The notes: a model not told the origin generated them from the sequence alone. 64,000 nt of DNA from JAVBQB01 sp031549265 (GCA_031549265.1 JAVBQB010000002.1:248001-312000); one strand, 5' to 3'. Shown: positions 54,515 through 63,001, counted from the first letter of the stretch. Numbers and translations: made by a program.

Positions 54515-55155
54515 GTCTTTTGTCCAATCATAAAGCGCAAAGTCAAAAGGCTGTCGGCAAGATGAACGTCCTCGACGACTGCGTCAGGATTACCGATATG
54601 TAGGTCAACGTTGGTAAAGTTCCAGAATCCGAAGACCTGAAGCTCGATGAGCTTCTTGGCGATCTCCCTGCCCGGTTCCGGGGGAACCGCGAGTATCGCC
54701 ATTTGCGGCTGGCAGGAGCGCACAGTCTGCTCCAGCGCGTCAATCGGAAGGATTTCGACGCCGTCGATACGGGAGTCGGAAGTCTGCCCGCCGATGTCAA
54801 AGGCATAAGCTATGCTGACGCCGTATTTGCCGAAATCGATATGCTGGATCAGCGCCCTGCCCAGGTCGCCGACGCCGATCAGCACGGCGTGGCACTTGCG
54901 GTGCACGCCCAGAATCGACTCGATATTGCTTTTCAGGTATTCGACGCTATATCCGTAACCCTGCTGGCCAAAACCGCCAAAAGAATTGAGATCCTGTCGG
55001 ATCTGCGAGGCGGTAAGGCCCAGCTGGTTGGCCATCATTTGGGAAGAAATGCGTGAAATACCGTCATTCTCCAACTCTTCAAGATGACGAAGGTATTTTG
55101 ACATGCGGCGCACAACCGAAGTCGATACCTGTATCTTTGGGGCATCTGTACCCAT
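54511..55155 (-). CDS. rex: Redox-sensing transcriptional repressor Rex
   Basis: About 214 residues with an N-terminal winged helix (VRRMSKYLRHLEELENDG, ISSQMMANQLGLTASQIRQDLNSFGGFGQQGYGY) and a Rossmann domain (VLIGVGDLGRALI) that senses NADH/NAD. The start is uncertain: the frame is open to 55275, and ATGs at 55167 and 55155 are both possible, with GGAG before the first at short distance. It lies directly after the isocitrate dehydrogenase-like gene and before the SLH gene. A Rex-like operator is found at the operon promoter (56469-56486), suggesting self-regulation. Confidence 0.88.
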   Translation of the reverse strand: MGTDAPKIQVSTSVVRRMSKYLRHLEELENDGISRISSQMMANQLGLTASQIRQDLNSFGGFGQQGYGYSVEYLKSNIESILGVHRKCHAVLIGVGDLGRALIQHIDFGKYGVSIAYAFDIGGQTSDSRIDGVEILPIDALEQTVRSCQPQMAILAVPPEPGREIAKKLIELQVFGFWNFTNVDLHIGNPDAVVEDVHLADSLLTLRFMIGQKT

Positions 55156-55264
55156 ATAAGCCGCCATTTCTCCAGCAAAATATTTATGATGAGACACGCT
55201 GCCATTCATTGCTGGGTGAACAACATAATGCGTATTTGTCGTGACAAGAGAATGGTATTGGCCG

Positions 55265-56413
55265 CTATTTCTCAAGGACAGACATCAGATAGTCGCCAAA
55301 CTGGTCGCAGGTCGCCCCGTCGGCGCGTCCCGTTATAGCAAGCTTGCGCTCCGAATACATGCACCGGTCAAGTGCGGCAGCAAGCCTGTCAGCCTTGTCC
55401 ACCATGCCGATATGCTCCAGCAGCATGACGGTGGCGCGCAGCATTGAGCAGGGATCGGCGTAATTTGCGCGGCCTTCGGTAACCATACGCGGCGCGCTGC
55501 CGTGGATGGCCTCAAACATCGCGTAGCGGGCTCCGATATTGGCGCTGCCCGCCGTACCGACTCCGCCCTGGAATTCGGCGGCTTCGTCGGTCAGAATATC
55601 GCCGTAGAGGTTGGGCAAAACGAATACTTCAAAAGCCTGTCTGCGTTTCTCATCGACAAGCTTAGCGGTCATGATGTCGATATACCAGTCGTCAAAAGAG
55701 ATTTCGGGATATTCGGCCGCAATCTGTTTCGCGATATTCAGGAATTTTCCGTCAGTGGTTTTGATGACGTTTGCCTTGGTGACCGCGGTCACGCGTCCGC
55801 GTCCGGTTTTTTTTGCGTGCTCAAAAGCGAGACGGATTATCCGCTCGCTACCCTGCGTAGTTGTTATGGTAAAGTCAATGGCAATGTCGTCGTCGACGTT
55901 CAGTCCCATCGATCCGACGGCGTAGCTGCCCTCGGTGTTTTCGCGGAAGAATACCCAGTCGATGCCTTGATCGGGAACCTTTACCGGCCGCACATTGGCG
56001 AACAGGTCGAGTTCCTTGCGCATCGCGACGTTGGCGCTCTCAATGTTGGGCCACGGATCGCCGGCGCGCGGCGTGGTGGTGGGGCCCTTCAGGATGACGT
56101 GGCACGACTTCAGGTCGCTCAGCACATCCTCGGGGATGGCTCGTCCGCAAGCCGCTCGGTTTTCGATGGTCAGACCGTCGATATTGCGAACCCTGACTTT
56201 GCCGGACTGGATTTCATCAGCAAGCAAATATTCAAGAAATCTTCTCGCCTGCGCCGATATTACGGGGCCGATCCCGTCGCCGCCGCAAACGCCGATCTCG
56301 ATTACGTCAAGTTTAGAGTAATCTATAAAACCGCCGGATTCCTTCATTGCCTGAACCCTGCGTTTTTGAAGCTCGATTATTTTGTCAAAGTGTTCGTGTT
56401 CTCTGTCAAACAT
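55265..56413 (-). CDS. Isocitrate/isopropylmalate dehydrogenase family enzyme
   Basis: A 382-residue beta-decarboxylating dehydrogenase. Motifs are GVCGGDGIGPVISAQ, FRENTEGSYAVG, TAVTKANVIKTTDG (catalytic Lys), LYGDILTDEAAEFQGGVGTAGS and EAIHGSAPRMV. It has an N-terminal extension of about 35 residues. An NAD-linked isocitrate dehydrogenase role fits best with the citrate synthase gene at 26772-28139 and with the adjacent Rex. Isopropylmalate or homoisocitrate substrates cannot be excluded; no leu genes are near. GGAGG precedes ATG 56413. Confidence 0.87.
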   Translation of the reverse strand: MFDREHEHFDKIIELQKRRVQAMKESGGFIDYSKLDVIEIGVCGGDGIGPVISAQARRFLEYLLADEIQSGKVRVRNIDGLTIENRAACGRAIPEDVLSDLKSCHVILKGPTTTPRAGDPWPNIESANVAMRKELDLFANVRPVKVPDQGIDWVFFRENTEGSYAVGSMGLNVDDDIAIDFTITTTQGSERIIRLAFEHAKKTGRGRVTAVTKANVIKTTDGKFLNIAKQIAAEYPEISFDDWYIDIMTAKLVDEKRRQAFEVFVLPNLYGDILTDEAAEFQGGVGTAGSANIGARYAMFEAIHGSAPRMVTEGRANYADPCSMLRATVMLLEHIGMVDKADRLAAALDRCMYSERKLAITGRADGATCDQFGDYLMSVLEK

Positions 56414-56446
56414 CCGGTTTCCTCCGCTTGTACTTTGTATTCCATA

Positions 56447-56475
56447 ATTCTACACAAGAAAATTCAGACTGTCAA
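56447..56475 (-). promoter_or_regulatory. Promoter of the icd-rex-SLH operon
   Basis: On the minus strand, perfect TTGACA (56470-56475), 17-base spacer, TAGAAT (56447-56452), about 30 bases before the ribosome site. Confidence 0.85.
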
Positions 56476-56486
56476 CTTTTTAACTA
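56469..56486 (-). promoter_or_regulatory. Candidate Rex operator overlapping the -35 element
   Basis: On the minus strand, TAGTTAA-AAAG-TTGACAG. Compared with the clostridial Rex consensus TTGTTAA-N4-TTAACAA, it matches 11 of 14 fixed positions with the right 4-base gap. It covers the -35 box, so binding would block RNA polymerase. Confidence 0.5.
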
Positions 56487-56753
56487 TTCGCATCTCAAGA
56501 AATTTTGCTTTTTTGTCGCGGAGACACGTAGCTTCCGCACCGAGACACGGGTTTTTCAAGCAGAAATTGGTAAAATATGGGGCGAAATATCTCTATATAA
56601 TATTTTTGAATAAAAATCCGTGAGCAATGCGTTCGTTCCGGCACGAGGGTCAACGCGATGGCATCGAGCAGTCGAAAAGCTGCTGTGCGGTGTCGCGCAA
56701 CATGACCAATCATAAGAACGATGCGGCGGGGAGTGCGCGTGGAGAGAGTTTAA
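56487..56753. other. Intergenic stretch without recognised gene
   Basis: This region lies between the icd promoter and the cysK stop. It contains two copies of GAGACACG about 25 bases apart and an A/T-rich block around 56580-56620. I find no coding frame with a credible ribosome site, no tRNA fold and no clear terminator for cysK. Confidence 0.5.
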
Positions 56754-57647
56754 TCAAGTGTGAAAGAGGCTGGTGCTCAGGTACTTCTCGCCGCGGTCGG
56801 GGAAGATCACGACAATGAGCCCGGATTCGAGTCTTTCCGCAACCTTGAGTGCCGCCAGCATTGCCGCGCCGCTGCTCATGCCGACGAAAATTCCCTCCTC
56901 GGACACGATGTGCCGCGCGGTCTCATATGCCTCCTCGGTATCGATCATAATACTGCAATCGATCTTGGTGGGGTCGTATATTTCGGGCACGATAGCTTCC
57001 TGCATGTTTTTGAGCCCCTGGATGTAATGCCCCTTGACCGGCTGCGCTTCAATAATTTTGATGTCAGGGTTCTTTTCTTTGAGGGACATGCCGGTACCCA
57101 TCAAGGTGCCCGAAGTGCCGAGCGACGAAACAAAATGCGTGATTTTGCCGCCGGTCTGCGCCCATATTTCCTCGGCGGTGGTTCTGTAGTGAGCCAGCTT
57201 GTTGTATATATTGGAAAACTGGTTGGGGTTGAAGTATTTGTCGGGATCGGCGGCCAGCATCTCACGCGCCTTCATGATAGCGCCGTCGGTGCCGAGCTCA
57301 GGTGCCGTTAGTACGATCTCAGCGCCAAAAGCGTGGATCATTTTCTGCCGCTCTATCGAGACTGCCGCGCTCATAACAATGAGCACCTTGTAGCCCTTGA
57401 CCCGGCCGATCATGGCCAGACCGATGCCGGTGTTTCCGGACGTCGCTTCAATAATGATCTTGTCGGGGGTCAGTGAACCGTCGGATTCCGCCTGCTCGAT
57501 CATCGCCAGCGCAATCCTGTCCTTTATGCTGCCGGTGGGGTTAAAGCCCTCAAGTTTGGCGTATATCTCAACGTTCTTCTTGGAGAGCATGTTGTTGATC
57601 CGTACTATTGGCGTGTTGCCTATAGTGTCTAAAATGTTGTTGTACAT
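56754..57647 (-). CDS. cysK: Cysteine synthase A (O-acetylserine sulfhydrylase)
   Basis: A 297-residue PLP enzyme that makes cysteine from O-acetylserine and sulfide. The PLP lysine is in NPTGSIKDRIALAM, the substrate loop is EATSGNTGIGLAMI, and the phosphate loop SSLGTSGTLMGTG. Length and motifs fit CysK; CysM-like specificity cannot be excluded. GGAGG precedes the ATG. It has its own promoter and an inverted repeat in the leader. Cysteine made here could supply the desulfurase at 6412-7542. Confidence 0.92.
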   Translation of the reverse strand: MYNNILDTIGNTPIVRINNMLSKKNVEIYAKLEGFNPTGSIKDRIALAMIEQAESDGSLTPDKIIIEATSGNTGIGLAMIGRVKGYKVLIVMSAAVSIERQKMIHAFGAEIVLTAPELGTDGAIMKAREMLAADPDKYFNPNQFSNIYNKLAHYRTTAEEIWAQTGGKITHFVSSLGTSGTLMGTGMSLKEKNPDIKIIEAQPVKGHYIQGLKNMQEAIVPEIYDPTKIDCSIMIDTEEAYETARHIVSEEGIFVGMSSGAAMLAALKVAERLESGLIVVIFPDRGEKYLSTSLFHT

Positions 57648-57659
57648 AAAAACCTCCGC

Positions 57660-57677
57660 GCGTGAATTGTATCACGC
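57660..57677 (-). promoter_or_regulatory. Inverted repeat in the cysK leader
   Basis: GCGTGA, 6-base gap, TCACGC: perfect 6-bp arms between the cysK promoter and the ribosome site, almost touching GGAGG. It may be a repressor site or an RNA hairpin affecting translation. Confidence 0.45.
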
Positions 57678-57706
57678 ATGTCTATTGCCTATTCGCATTA
57701 TAGTAT

Positions 57707-57735
57707 ATTATACCACCATGAAAAATCAGTGACAA
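57707..57735 (-). promoter_or_regulatory. cysK promoter
   Basis: On the minus strand, TTGTCA (57730-57735), 17-base spacer, perfect TATAAT (57707-57712). Confidence 0.82.
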
Positions 57736-57736
57736 T

Positions 57737-57766
57737 AAAAAACGCGCGAATAACGCGCGCTTTTTG
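57737..57766. terminator. Bidirectional terminator between the nucleoside ABC operon and cysK
   Basis: A run of A, CGCGCG, AATAA, CGCGCG and a run of T: a symmetrical hairpin that ends the minus-strand permease operon. Its edge abuts the cysK -35 box. The region 57767-57898 shows nothing else. Confidence 0.8.
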
Positions 57767-57898
57767 AAAAATGGCAAGTTGCACAGTAGAATTACGTGGC
57801 GTGGCGGTGTGAGTGTCAGTTTTAGCGAAACAGATGGAAGCTTTTATGAAAAGAGCGGTACAATTCGAGAACAGGGTGCCCCGGAGCGGTATTCCGAG

Positions 57899-58843
57899 TC
57901 AGCGATCCTCCCGAAAGTATGCCGTGCCGAGCGAGAGCGGAGGCTGATCCTCCGGCTTTTTGCGCATTGTGATGAAAACAAGCACAAGTATAGTCACCAC
58001 ATACGGCACCATGTCGAGGATGTGCGACGAGAACGAGATGCCCATGAGTTTAACGCCCTGTAGCTTGAAACCTATACTGCGCAGCGCGCCGAAGAAATAC
58101 GCGCCGAAGATGGCGCGGGCGGGATTCCAGGTGGCGAATATGATGAGTACTACGGCTATCCAGCCCTGGCCGGAGGTCAGATTATCCTGCCAGCGCGGGA
58201 CAAAGACAAGCGATAGGTACGACGCGCCGATTCCGCACAGGAATCCACCAGCCAGCACATGTACATACTTGTAGAGCGTCACAGGGACGCCGGAAGCGTC
58301 GGCGGCGGCGGGATTTTCTCCAACCGCGCGCAATGCCAGGCCGAAGCGCGTTTTCTTCAGGTAAAGATAAGCAAGGATGGCGACGACGAGTCCCAGCATT
58401 ACAATAATGCTCTGTTCGAAAAGCGCCTTGCCGATAAGAGGTATTGAGGAAAGCACCGGGATGCTGATCGTCGAAAGCGGATCGGTTACCGATGCGGGCA
58501 ATGACATCTCGGACACCGACTTGCCGATGAAGTTGGCAAAGCCCGTGCCGAAAATGGTCAGCGCCAGTCCGGCGACTATCTGGTTGCCCTGGAATGTGAT
58601 AGTCACGATACCGTACAGCAGGGCGCCGAAAGCGCCGGCCAGACCCGCAACCAGGACTGCGAGCAACGGATTGCCGGTATGAATACCGACAAAGAAGCTC
58701 ATCACCGCGCCCATGAGCATCATGCCTTCGATACCCAGATTCAGATGACCGGCTTTCTCGCTCAGTATGCCGCCGATTGTCGCGAGAAGAAGCGGAGTGC
58801 CGAGCTGCACCGCCGTTTGCAGGAATAATGCGGTTTCTTCCAC
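57899..58843 (-). CDS. Nucleoside ABC transporter permease, YufQ/NupQ type
   Basis: A 314-residue inner-membrane permease of the BMP/Yuf (branched-chain permease-like) class with about eight helices. GILSEKAGHLNLGIEGMMLMGA and ALRAVGENPAAADASGV are typical. It starts at GTG 58843, 8 bases after GGAGG, three bases after the sister permease. It is the last gene of an operon of binding lipoprotein, ATPase and two permeases. The family takes up purine nucleosides or deoxynucleosides. Confidence 0.9.
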   Translation of the reverse strand: MEETALFLQTAVQLGTPLLLATIGGILSEKAGHLNLGIEGMMLMGAVMSFFVGIHTGNPLLAVLVAGLAGAFGALLYGIVTITFQGNQIVAGLALTIFGTGFANFIGKSVSEMSLPASVTDPLSTISIPVLSSIPLIGKALFEQSIIVMLGLVVAILAYLYLKKTRFGLALRAVGENPAAADASGVPVTLYKYVHVLAGGFLCGIGASYLSLVFVPRWQDNLTSGQGWIAVVLIIFATWNPARAIFGAYFFGALRSIGFKLQGVKLMGISFSSHILDMVPYVVTILVLVFITMRKKPEDQPPLSLGTAYFREDR

Positions 58844-58846
58844 GGA

Positions 58847-59908
58847 TCAGACCTCCTTCCGCTTGCCGGTGCGCACAATCTTGTATCTGGTAAAGAGCTC
58901 GGTCGAGAGTATGAAAAACAGGATGACACCCTGAATTATATCGGCCAGAGCGGACGGGATCTGCAATGAGGTCTGCAAAAACGCGCTGCCTTGTAACAGC
59001 ATCGCAAAAAGCACTGAGACGATAATTATCGGAAACGGCTTCAGCCGCGCAATCCAGGCCGTGATGATCGCGGTAAAACCGATGCCGCCGGACATCTGGT
59101 CGGACAGCGACCGTTCGATGGCGGACGCCTGCATCATTCCGGCAAGTCCGCACAGCCCGCCGCTGATAATCACCGCGATCAGCAGAACCTTCGTCAGGTT
59201 CATCCCGGCGTATTGGGCAGTATTGCGGTTTTCTCCCATGACGGCGATTTCGTAGCCCAGCTTTGTGTGGCTGAGTAGAAAATAAATAAAGACTGTCAGC
59301 ACCAGCGCTATTATCCAGCCAATATGCACTCCGAAAAGCTCGGGCAGCGTCGCGTTTTCCGAAAAGCGGGCAATCTTCGCGAAACCGTATGCGTTCGGGT
59401 CTTTCATGGGGCCGAGCTGCAAAAAACCAATCCAGAGAATGGCCACGTAGTTGAGCATCAGCGTGACCAGCGTCTCGCTGGTGCCCAGACGAACCTTAAG
59501 CACGGCGGGTATAAGAGCCCAGAGTCCGCCGCAGATTACACCGGCGAGCATCATAAGCGGCAGCAGGATGTAGGACGGAAGGGAGGGGAACGTCAGCGCC
59601 ACAAACGCCGCACCGAAAGCGCCCATATAGAATTGGCCCTCGGCACCGATGTTCCAGAACTTCATGGTAAACGCCACCGAAATGCCAAGCGAAATCACAA
59701 CGAGCGGAATAGCCTTGCTTATTGTCTCGGTGATGCGGAAGCTGGTCATTACCGAGCCTTCGATTATTTTGGTCAGCGCTTCGAACGGGTTTATGCCAAG
59801 ACAGGCGATCACTGCGCCCGAAACGATCAGCGCGGCAACGACAGAGCCCAGACGGAGCATTGTTGTTCTGGCGGCGGTCATTTCGGGCTTTTTAGCTATA
59901 CTGAGCAT
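58847..59908 (-). CDS. Nucleoside ABC transporter permease, YufP/NupP type
   Basis: A 353-residue permease with about nine or ten helices; SKAIPLVVISLGISVAFTMKFWNIGAEGQFYMGA and VMGENRNTAQYAGMN are characteristic. Its ATG overlaps the 3' end of the ATPase gene by 17 bases and follows GGAGG, so translation is coupled. It forms the membrane channel with the sister permease. Confidence 0.9.
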   Translation of the reverse strand: MLSIAKKPEMTAARTTMLRLGSVVAALIVSGAVIACLGINPFEALTKIIEGSVMTSFRITETISKAIPLVVISLGISVAFTMKFWNIGAEGQFYMGAFGAAFVALTFPSLPSYILLPLMMLAGVICGGLWALIPAVLKVRLGTSETLVTLMLNYVAILWIGFLQLGPMKDPNAYGFAKIARFSENATLPELFGVHIGWIIALVLTVFIYFLLSHTKLGYEIAVMGENRNTAQYAGMNLTKVLLIAVIISGGLCGLAGMMQASAIERSLSDQMSGGIGFTAIITAWIARLKPFPIIIVSVLFAMLLQGSAFLQTSLQIPSALADIIQGVILFFILSTELFTRYKIVRTGKRKEV

Positions 59909-61424
59909 CGTCCGCCTCCAATGTTTTACCCATCATCATCATACCCACCATGTCTTTGGTAACTTCCTCGGCCGGATAAACGCCCATGTTAACGCCTTGG
60001 CTGATGACCATTATCCGGTCGCTCAGAGCGAGCAGCACGTCCAGATCCTCGCCAATGAATACGACGCCAACCCCGGCTTCCTTCTGCCGGTTGAGGATAT
60101 CGTATATAAGGTAAGAAGCGCCGATATCCAGTCCGCGGACGGGATAGGCGGTAATCAGAACGAGCGGCGCGAGATTCAGTTCGCGGCCGAGCAGAACTTT
60201 TTGGATGTTGCCGCCGGACAGCTTCTTTACCTGGTGGGCAATCGACGGCGTCTGAATGTCGTATTCCCTGACGATTTCCTGCGATATTTCCTTGGACGGA
60301 CGGCGGTTGAGGATGAAGCCGCCATCGTTTCTGTAGCTCTTGAGCAGAATGTTGTCCGAAATGCTCATTCCTCCGACCAACCCCATGCCCAGCCGGTCTT
60401 CGGGGACGAAGCTCATGCGCACTCCGCGGCGTACTATCTCCCGCGGAGACAGTTTAACGATGTCATGCCCCTCGAGATATATGTGTCCGGCGCTCGCGCG
60501 GTTCAGTCCGGCGATCGATTCACAGAGTTCCTTCTGCCCGCTGCCCGATATCCCGGCAATTCCGAGGATTTCGCCGCCGAAAACCTCAAAAGACATATCG
60601 GCGACACGGGCCGCGCCCTCGCGGGAGTGAACCGTGAGTTTTTCGACCTTCAAAAGAAGTCTGCGCCTGTCGGGGCTAACCGGCTGGCGCTTAAGGTCGA
60701 GCTCCATCTGTCTGCCGACCATCATTTCTATCAGGTCGGAAACCTTTGCCTCGGAGGTGTTGACCGTCGCCACGCTCTCGCCCTTGCGCAGGACGGTGAC
60801 GCGGTCGCTGATCTCCATGACCTCGTTCATCTTGTGGGTGATGATGATAACGGCGCAGCCCTCCTGTTTCATGTTGCGCAGGATATCGAACAGGCTGCTT
60901 ATCTCCTGCGGGGTGAGAACGGCGGTCGGCTCGTCGAGGATAAGAAGAGACGCGCCGCGGTAAAGAACCTTGACAATCTCTACGGTCTGCTTTTCGGAAA
61001 CCGACATGGCGTAGACTTTTTTGTTGGGATCGACCTTTAGCCCGTATTTGCGGCAGATGGAGGTAATCCTCTCGGCGGCGGCGCGGCGCTTGACCATAAA
61101 CGAGTCGCGGTGACCCAGCACAACGTTTTCGGTCGCGGTGAATACATCCACCAGTTTAAAGTGCTGGTGAACCATGCCGATACCCGCGGCGATTGCGTCG
61201 TCGGGCGATGTGATGTTCAGCGGCCTGCCGTCAAGCAGGATAGCGCCCGAATCAGGCGTGTAAATACCGGACAGCATACTCATCAGCGTGCTTTTGCCAG
61301 ACCCGTTTTCGCCGAGTATCGCGTGGATCTCGCCGCGGCGCACGGAAAAGTTGACGCCGGAGTTCGCGGCCACAGATCCGAACGATTTATGGATGTCGGT
61401 CATCTGCAAGTAGTCTACAGTCAA
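59892..61424 (-). CDS. Nucleoside ABC transporter double ATPase, YufO/NupO type
   Basis: A 510-residue protein with two ABC domains in tandem. Domain 1 has Walker A GENGSGKST, a divergent signature (SVSEKQTVEI) and Walker B LLILDEPTAVLTPQE. Domain 2 has the degenerate GISGSGQKEL, signature LSGGNIQKVLLGREL and VRGLDIGA, as usual in sugar/nucleoside importers of this class. It starts at TTG 61424 with GAGGAG 7 bases upstream; the frame is open to 61490 across a hairpin, which is not coding. Two strong hairpins separate it from the upstream lipoprotein gene. Confidence 0.9.
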   Translation of the reverse strand: MTVDYLQMTDIHKSFGSVAANSGVNFSVRRGEIHAILGENGSGKSTLMSMLSGIYTPDSGAILLDGRPLNITSPDDAIAAGIGMVHQHFKLVDVFTATENVVLGHRDSFMVKRRAAAERITSICRKYGLKVDPNKKVYAMSVSEKQTVEIVKVLYRGASLLILDEPTAVLTPQEISSLFDILRNMKQEGCAVIIITHKMNEVMEISDRVTVLRKGESVATVNTSEAKVSDLIEMMVGRQMELDLKRQPVSPDRRRLLLKVEKLTVHSREGAARVADMSFEVFGGEILGIAGISGSGQKELCESIAGLNRASAGHIYLEGHDIVKLSPREIVRRGVRMSFVPEDRLGMGLVGGMSISDNILLKSYRNDGGFILNRRPSKEISQEIVREYDIQTPSIAHQVKKLSGGNIQKVLLGRELNLAPLVLITAYPVRGLDIGASYLIYDILNRQKEAGVGVVFIGEDLDVLLALSDRIMVISQGVNMGVYPAEEVTKDMVGMMMMGKTLEADDAQYS

Positions 61425-61486
61425 ACGTATCGCTCCTCGTGGCTGGCCGCATCCGCCGGGAGAACCGGAGACGGCGCCAGCATATG

Positions 61487-61529
61487 CCATGAGGCTCCCG
61501 TCCAGAAAACCGGCGAGGGAGCCTCATGG
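61487..61529 (-). other. Intercistronic hairpin 1 between bmp and the ATPase gene
   Basis: A perfect 13-bp stem (CCATGAGGCTCCC with its complement) and a 17-base loop. No T-run follows on the minus strand, so it is more likely an mRNA-stabilising or partially terminating structure than a full terminator. Confidence 0.7.
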
Positions 61530-61536
61530 AACGCAT

Positions 61537-61570
61537 CGCTTGAGCGGAAGCCGTATCGGCTGCTCAAGCG
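61537..61570 (-). other. Intercistronic hairpin 2 just after the bmp stop
   Basis: A 9-bp outer stem (CGCTTGAGC with GCTCAAGCG) enclosing an inner GCCG/CGGC stem. It lies 14 bases beyond the bmp stop codon. With hairpin 1 it could protect the upstream lipoprotein mRNA and lower downstream expression. Confidence 0.7.
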
Positions 61571-61583
61571 ATAAAGTACTATA

Positions 61584-62786
61584 TTAGTGGGGGACGGTGC
61601 CGATAATATTGTCCACAAACCAGTCGAGCTTCAGCATTTCCTCATCGGTCAGTTTCGCGCCGGCGGCAAGCCGCTCAGCTCCGGTGTTATCCTTCAGCGG
61701 GCCTTCGAAAATGTAGAGTTCGCCGGATTCGATTTTTGTGAGAGCGGCGTCAACTGCCTCCTGAGTGCCGGGAGCGCAGAGGTCGGACAGCTTGTCGAGC
61801 GAGACAATACCGTCATTGATGCTGCCCCAGTAGTTGCTCGATGTCCAGGTGCCGTCCATGATCTTCTTGACCTGGTCGACATAATAGATGCCCCAGTGCC
61901 AGATGGGGGCGGTCAGATACGCTTTGGGAGCGGCGTCGGCGGTTGAACTGTTGTAGCCGATGGCCCACTTGCCTTTTTCTTGGGCGGCGAGCTGGGGAGC
62001 GGTGGTGTCCTGATGCTGGGCAATAATGTCGCAGCCCTTGTTCAGCAGCTCGTTGGCGGCTGATTTTTCGATGGCGGGATCATACCATGTGTTGGTCCAC
62101 ACCACTTCGATTGTTGCGTTAGGATTGACAGACTTTACACCGAGGGCGAACGCGTCGGCGCCGCGGACGACTTCCGGAATGGGCATTGCTGCGACGTAGC
62201 CGATCTTATTGGACTCGGTTTTCATACCGGCGACGATACCGGAGAGATACCGGGCCTGGTACATACGTCCGAAATAGGCGGACATGTTGGTATCAGTGAT
62301 ATAGCCGGAGCAGTGCAGGAATTTGACGTTCGGATACTCCTTGGCAACGTCATGAGTAAACTCCATAAATCCGAAGCTGGTGGAGAAAATGACGTTGCAG
62401 CCCTGATCGATCAGGTTGCGGATGGCTTTTGCGCAGTCGGCGTTATCGGGGACGTTTTCGGCGACCATTGTCTGGACTCCGAGCTCCTGTTCGAGCATTT
62501 TTCTGCCTTGGTCATGCGCGTAAGTGAAGCCTTCGTCGCCGGGCACGCCTATATAGACGAAACCGACTTTGATTTGGTCGGCGGTCAGGGTCTCGCCCGA
62601 GGCTGCCGGTGAAGTATCCGCCGGAGCCGCGGATTCGGGCGCGGGCTCGCCGGATTCGGGGGCCGCAGGTGACGCGTCGGCATTCGCGGGAGACTCAGTC
62701 GCGGGCGTTTCCGGGGTCGGCCCGCATGAGGCAAGCAGGCAGACTGCCATTAAAATTGCAAGAAGCGAAATAAGGCCTTTTTTCAT
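61584..62786 (-). CDS. BMP-family nucleoside-binding lipoprotein
   Basis: A 400-residue solute-binding lipoprotein. The signal peptide ends at the lipobox LLASC (Cys21), a Pro/Ala/Ser/Glu-rich linker covers residues about 22-65, and a BMP (PnrA/BmpA-like) domain follows (VGFVYIGVPGDEGFTYAHDQG, IFSTSFGFMEFTHDVA, ARYLSGIVAGMKT, AQHQDTTAP). The class binds purine nucleosides and related compounds. AAGGAGAGG precedes the ATG. It leads the import operon and is divergent from a molybdenum hydroxylase gene. Confidence 0.92.
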   Translation of the reverse strand: MKKGLISLLAILMAVCLLASCGPTPETPATESPANADASPAAPESGEPAPESAAPADTSPAASGETLTADQIKVGFVYIGVPGDEGFTYAHDQGRKMLEQELGVQTMVAENVPDNADCAKAIRNLIDQGCNVIFSTSFGFMEFTHDVAKEYPNVKFLHCSGYITDTNMSAYFGRMYQARYLSGIVAGMKTESNKIGYVAAMPIPEVVRGADAFALGVKSVNPNATIEVVWTNTWYDPAIEKSAANELLNKGCDIIAQHQDTTAPQLAAQEKGKWAIGYNSSTADAAPKAYLTAPIWHWGIYYVDQVKKIMDGTWTSSNYWGSINDGIVSLDKLSDLCAPGTQEAVDAALTKIESGELYIFEGPLKDNTGAERLAAGAKLTDEEMLKLDWFVDNIIGTVPH

Positions 62787-62800
62787 TTTATATCCTCTCC

Positions 62801-62820
62801 TTCGAAATAAGTGTTTCGAA
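62801..62820. promoter_or_regulatory. TTCGAAA inverted repeat before the bmp ribosome site
   Basis: TTCGAAA and TTTCGAA separated by 6 bases, perfect 7-bp arms, in the bmp leader immediately upstream of the ribosome site. Candidate operator or translation-modulating hairpin. Confidence 0.45.
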
Positions 62821-62850
62821 CCGACTGTTTTTGATGCCTGTTCGTCTATT

Positions 62851-62879
62851 AATTTATAATATTTGGGGGCTCATGTCAA
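62851..62879 (-). promoter_or_regulatory. Promoter of the nucleoside ABC operon
   Basis: On the minus strand, perfect TTGACA (62874-62879), 17-base spacer, TAAATT (62851-62856); a TATAAA overlaps at 15-base spacing. Confidence 0.7.
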
Positions 62880-63001
62880 GTCGAAGCGGAAAAACCCGGC
62901 AGTTTGGATTGGCAATTCCGGGGTATATTCAGGCGCGGAAAAGTACTTGTTAAACAAGCTGGGAATCACTTTCCCGATGCGGTTTTAGCGGAGATTATTC
63001 A
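62880..63001. other. Intergenic stretch between divergent promoters
   Basis: A non-coding stretch with one notable element, the perfect palindrome CTTGTT-A-AACAAG at 62946-62958. It lies midway between the bmp and xdh promoters and could be a shared operator. I see nothing else. Confidence 0.4.

Noticed and set aside
55502..56623. Plus-strand frame of 373 codons opposite the isocitrate dehydrogenase-like gene
   Set aside because: No ribosome site, no family match, and it crosses the icd promoter region.
56487..56753. Possible CRISPR or repeat array from repeated GAGACACG
   Set aside because: Only two short copies with no regular spacing.
57764..58063. Small plus-strand frame next to the permease terminator
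   Set aside because: No ribosome site; it runs into the reverse strand of the permease gene.
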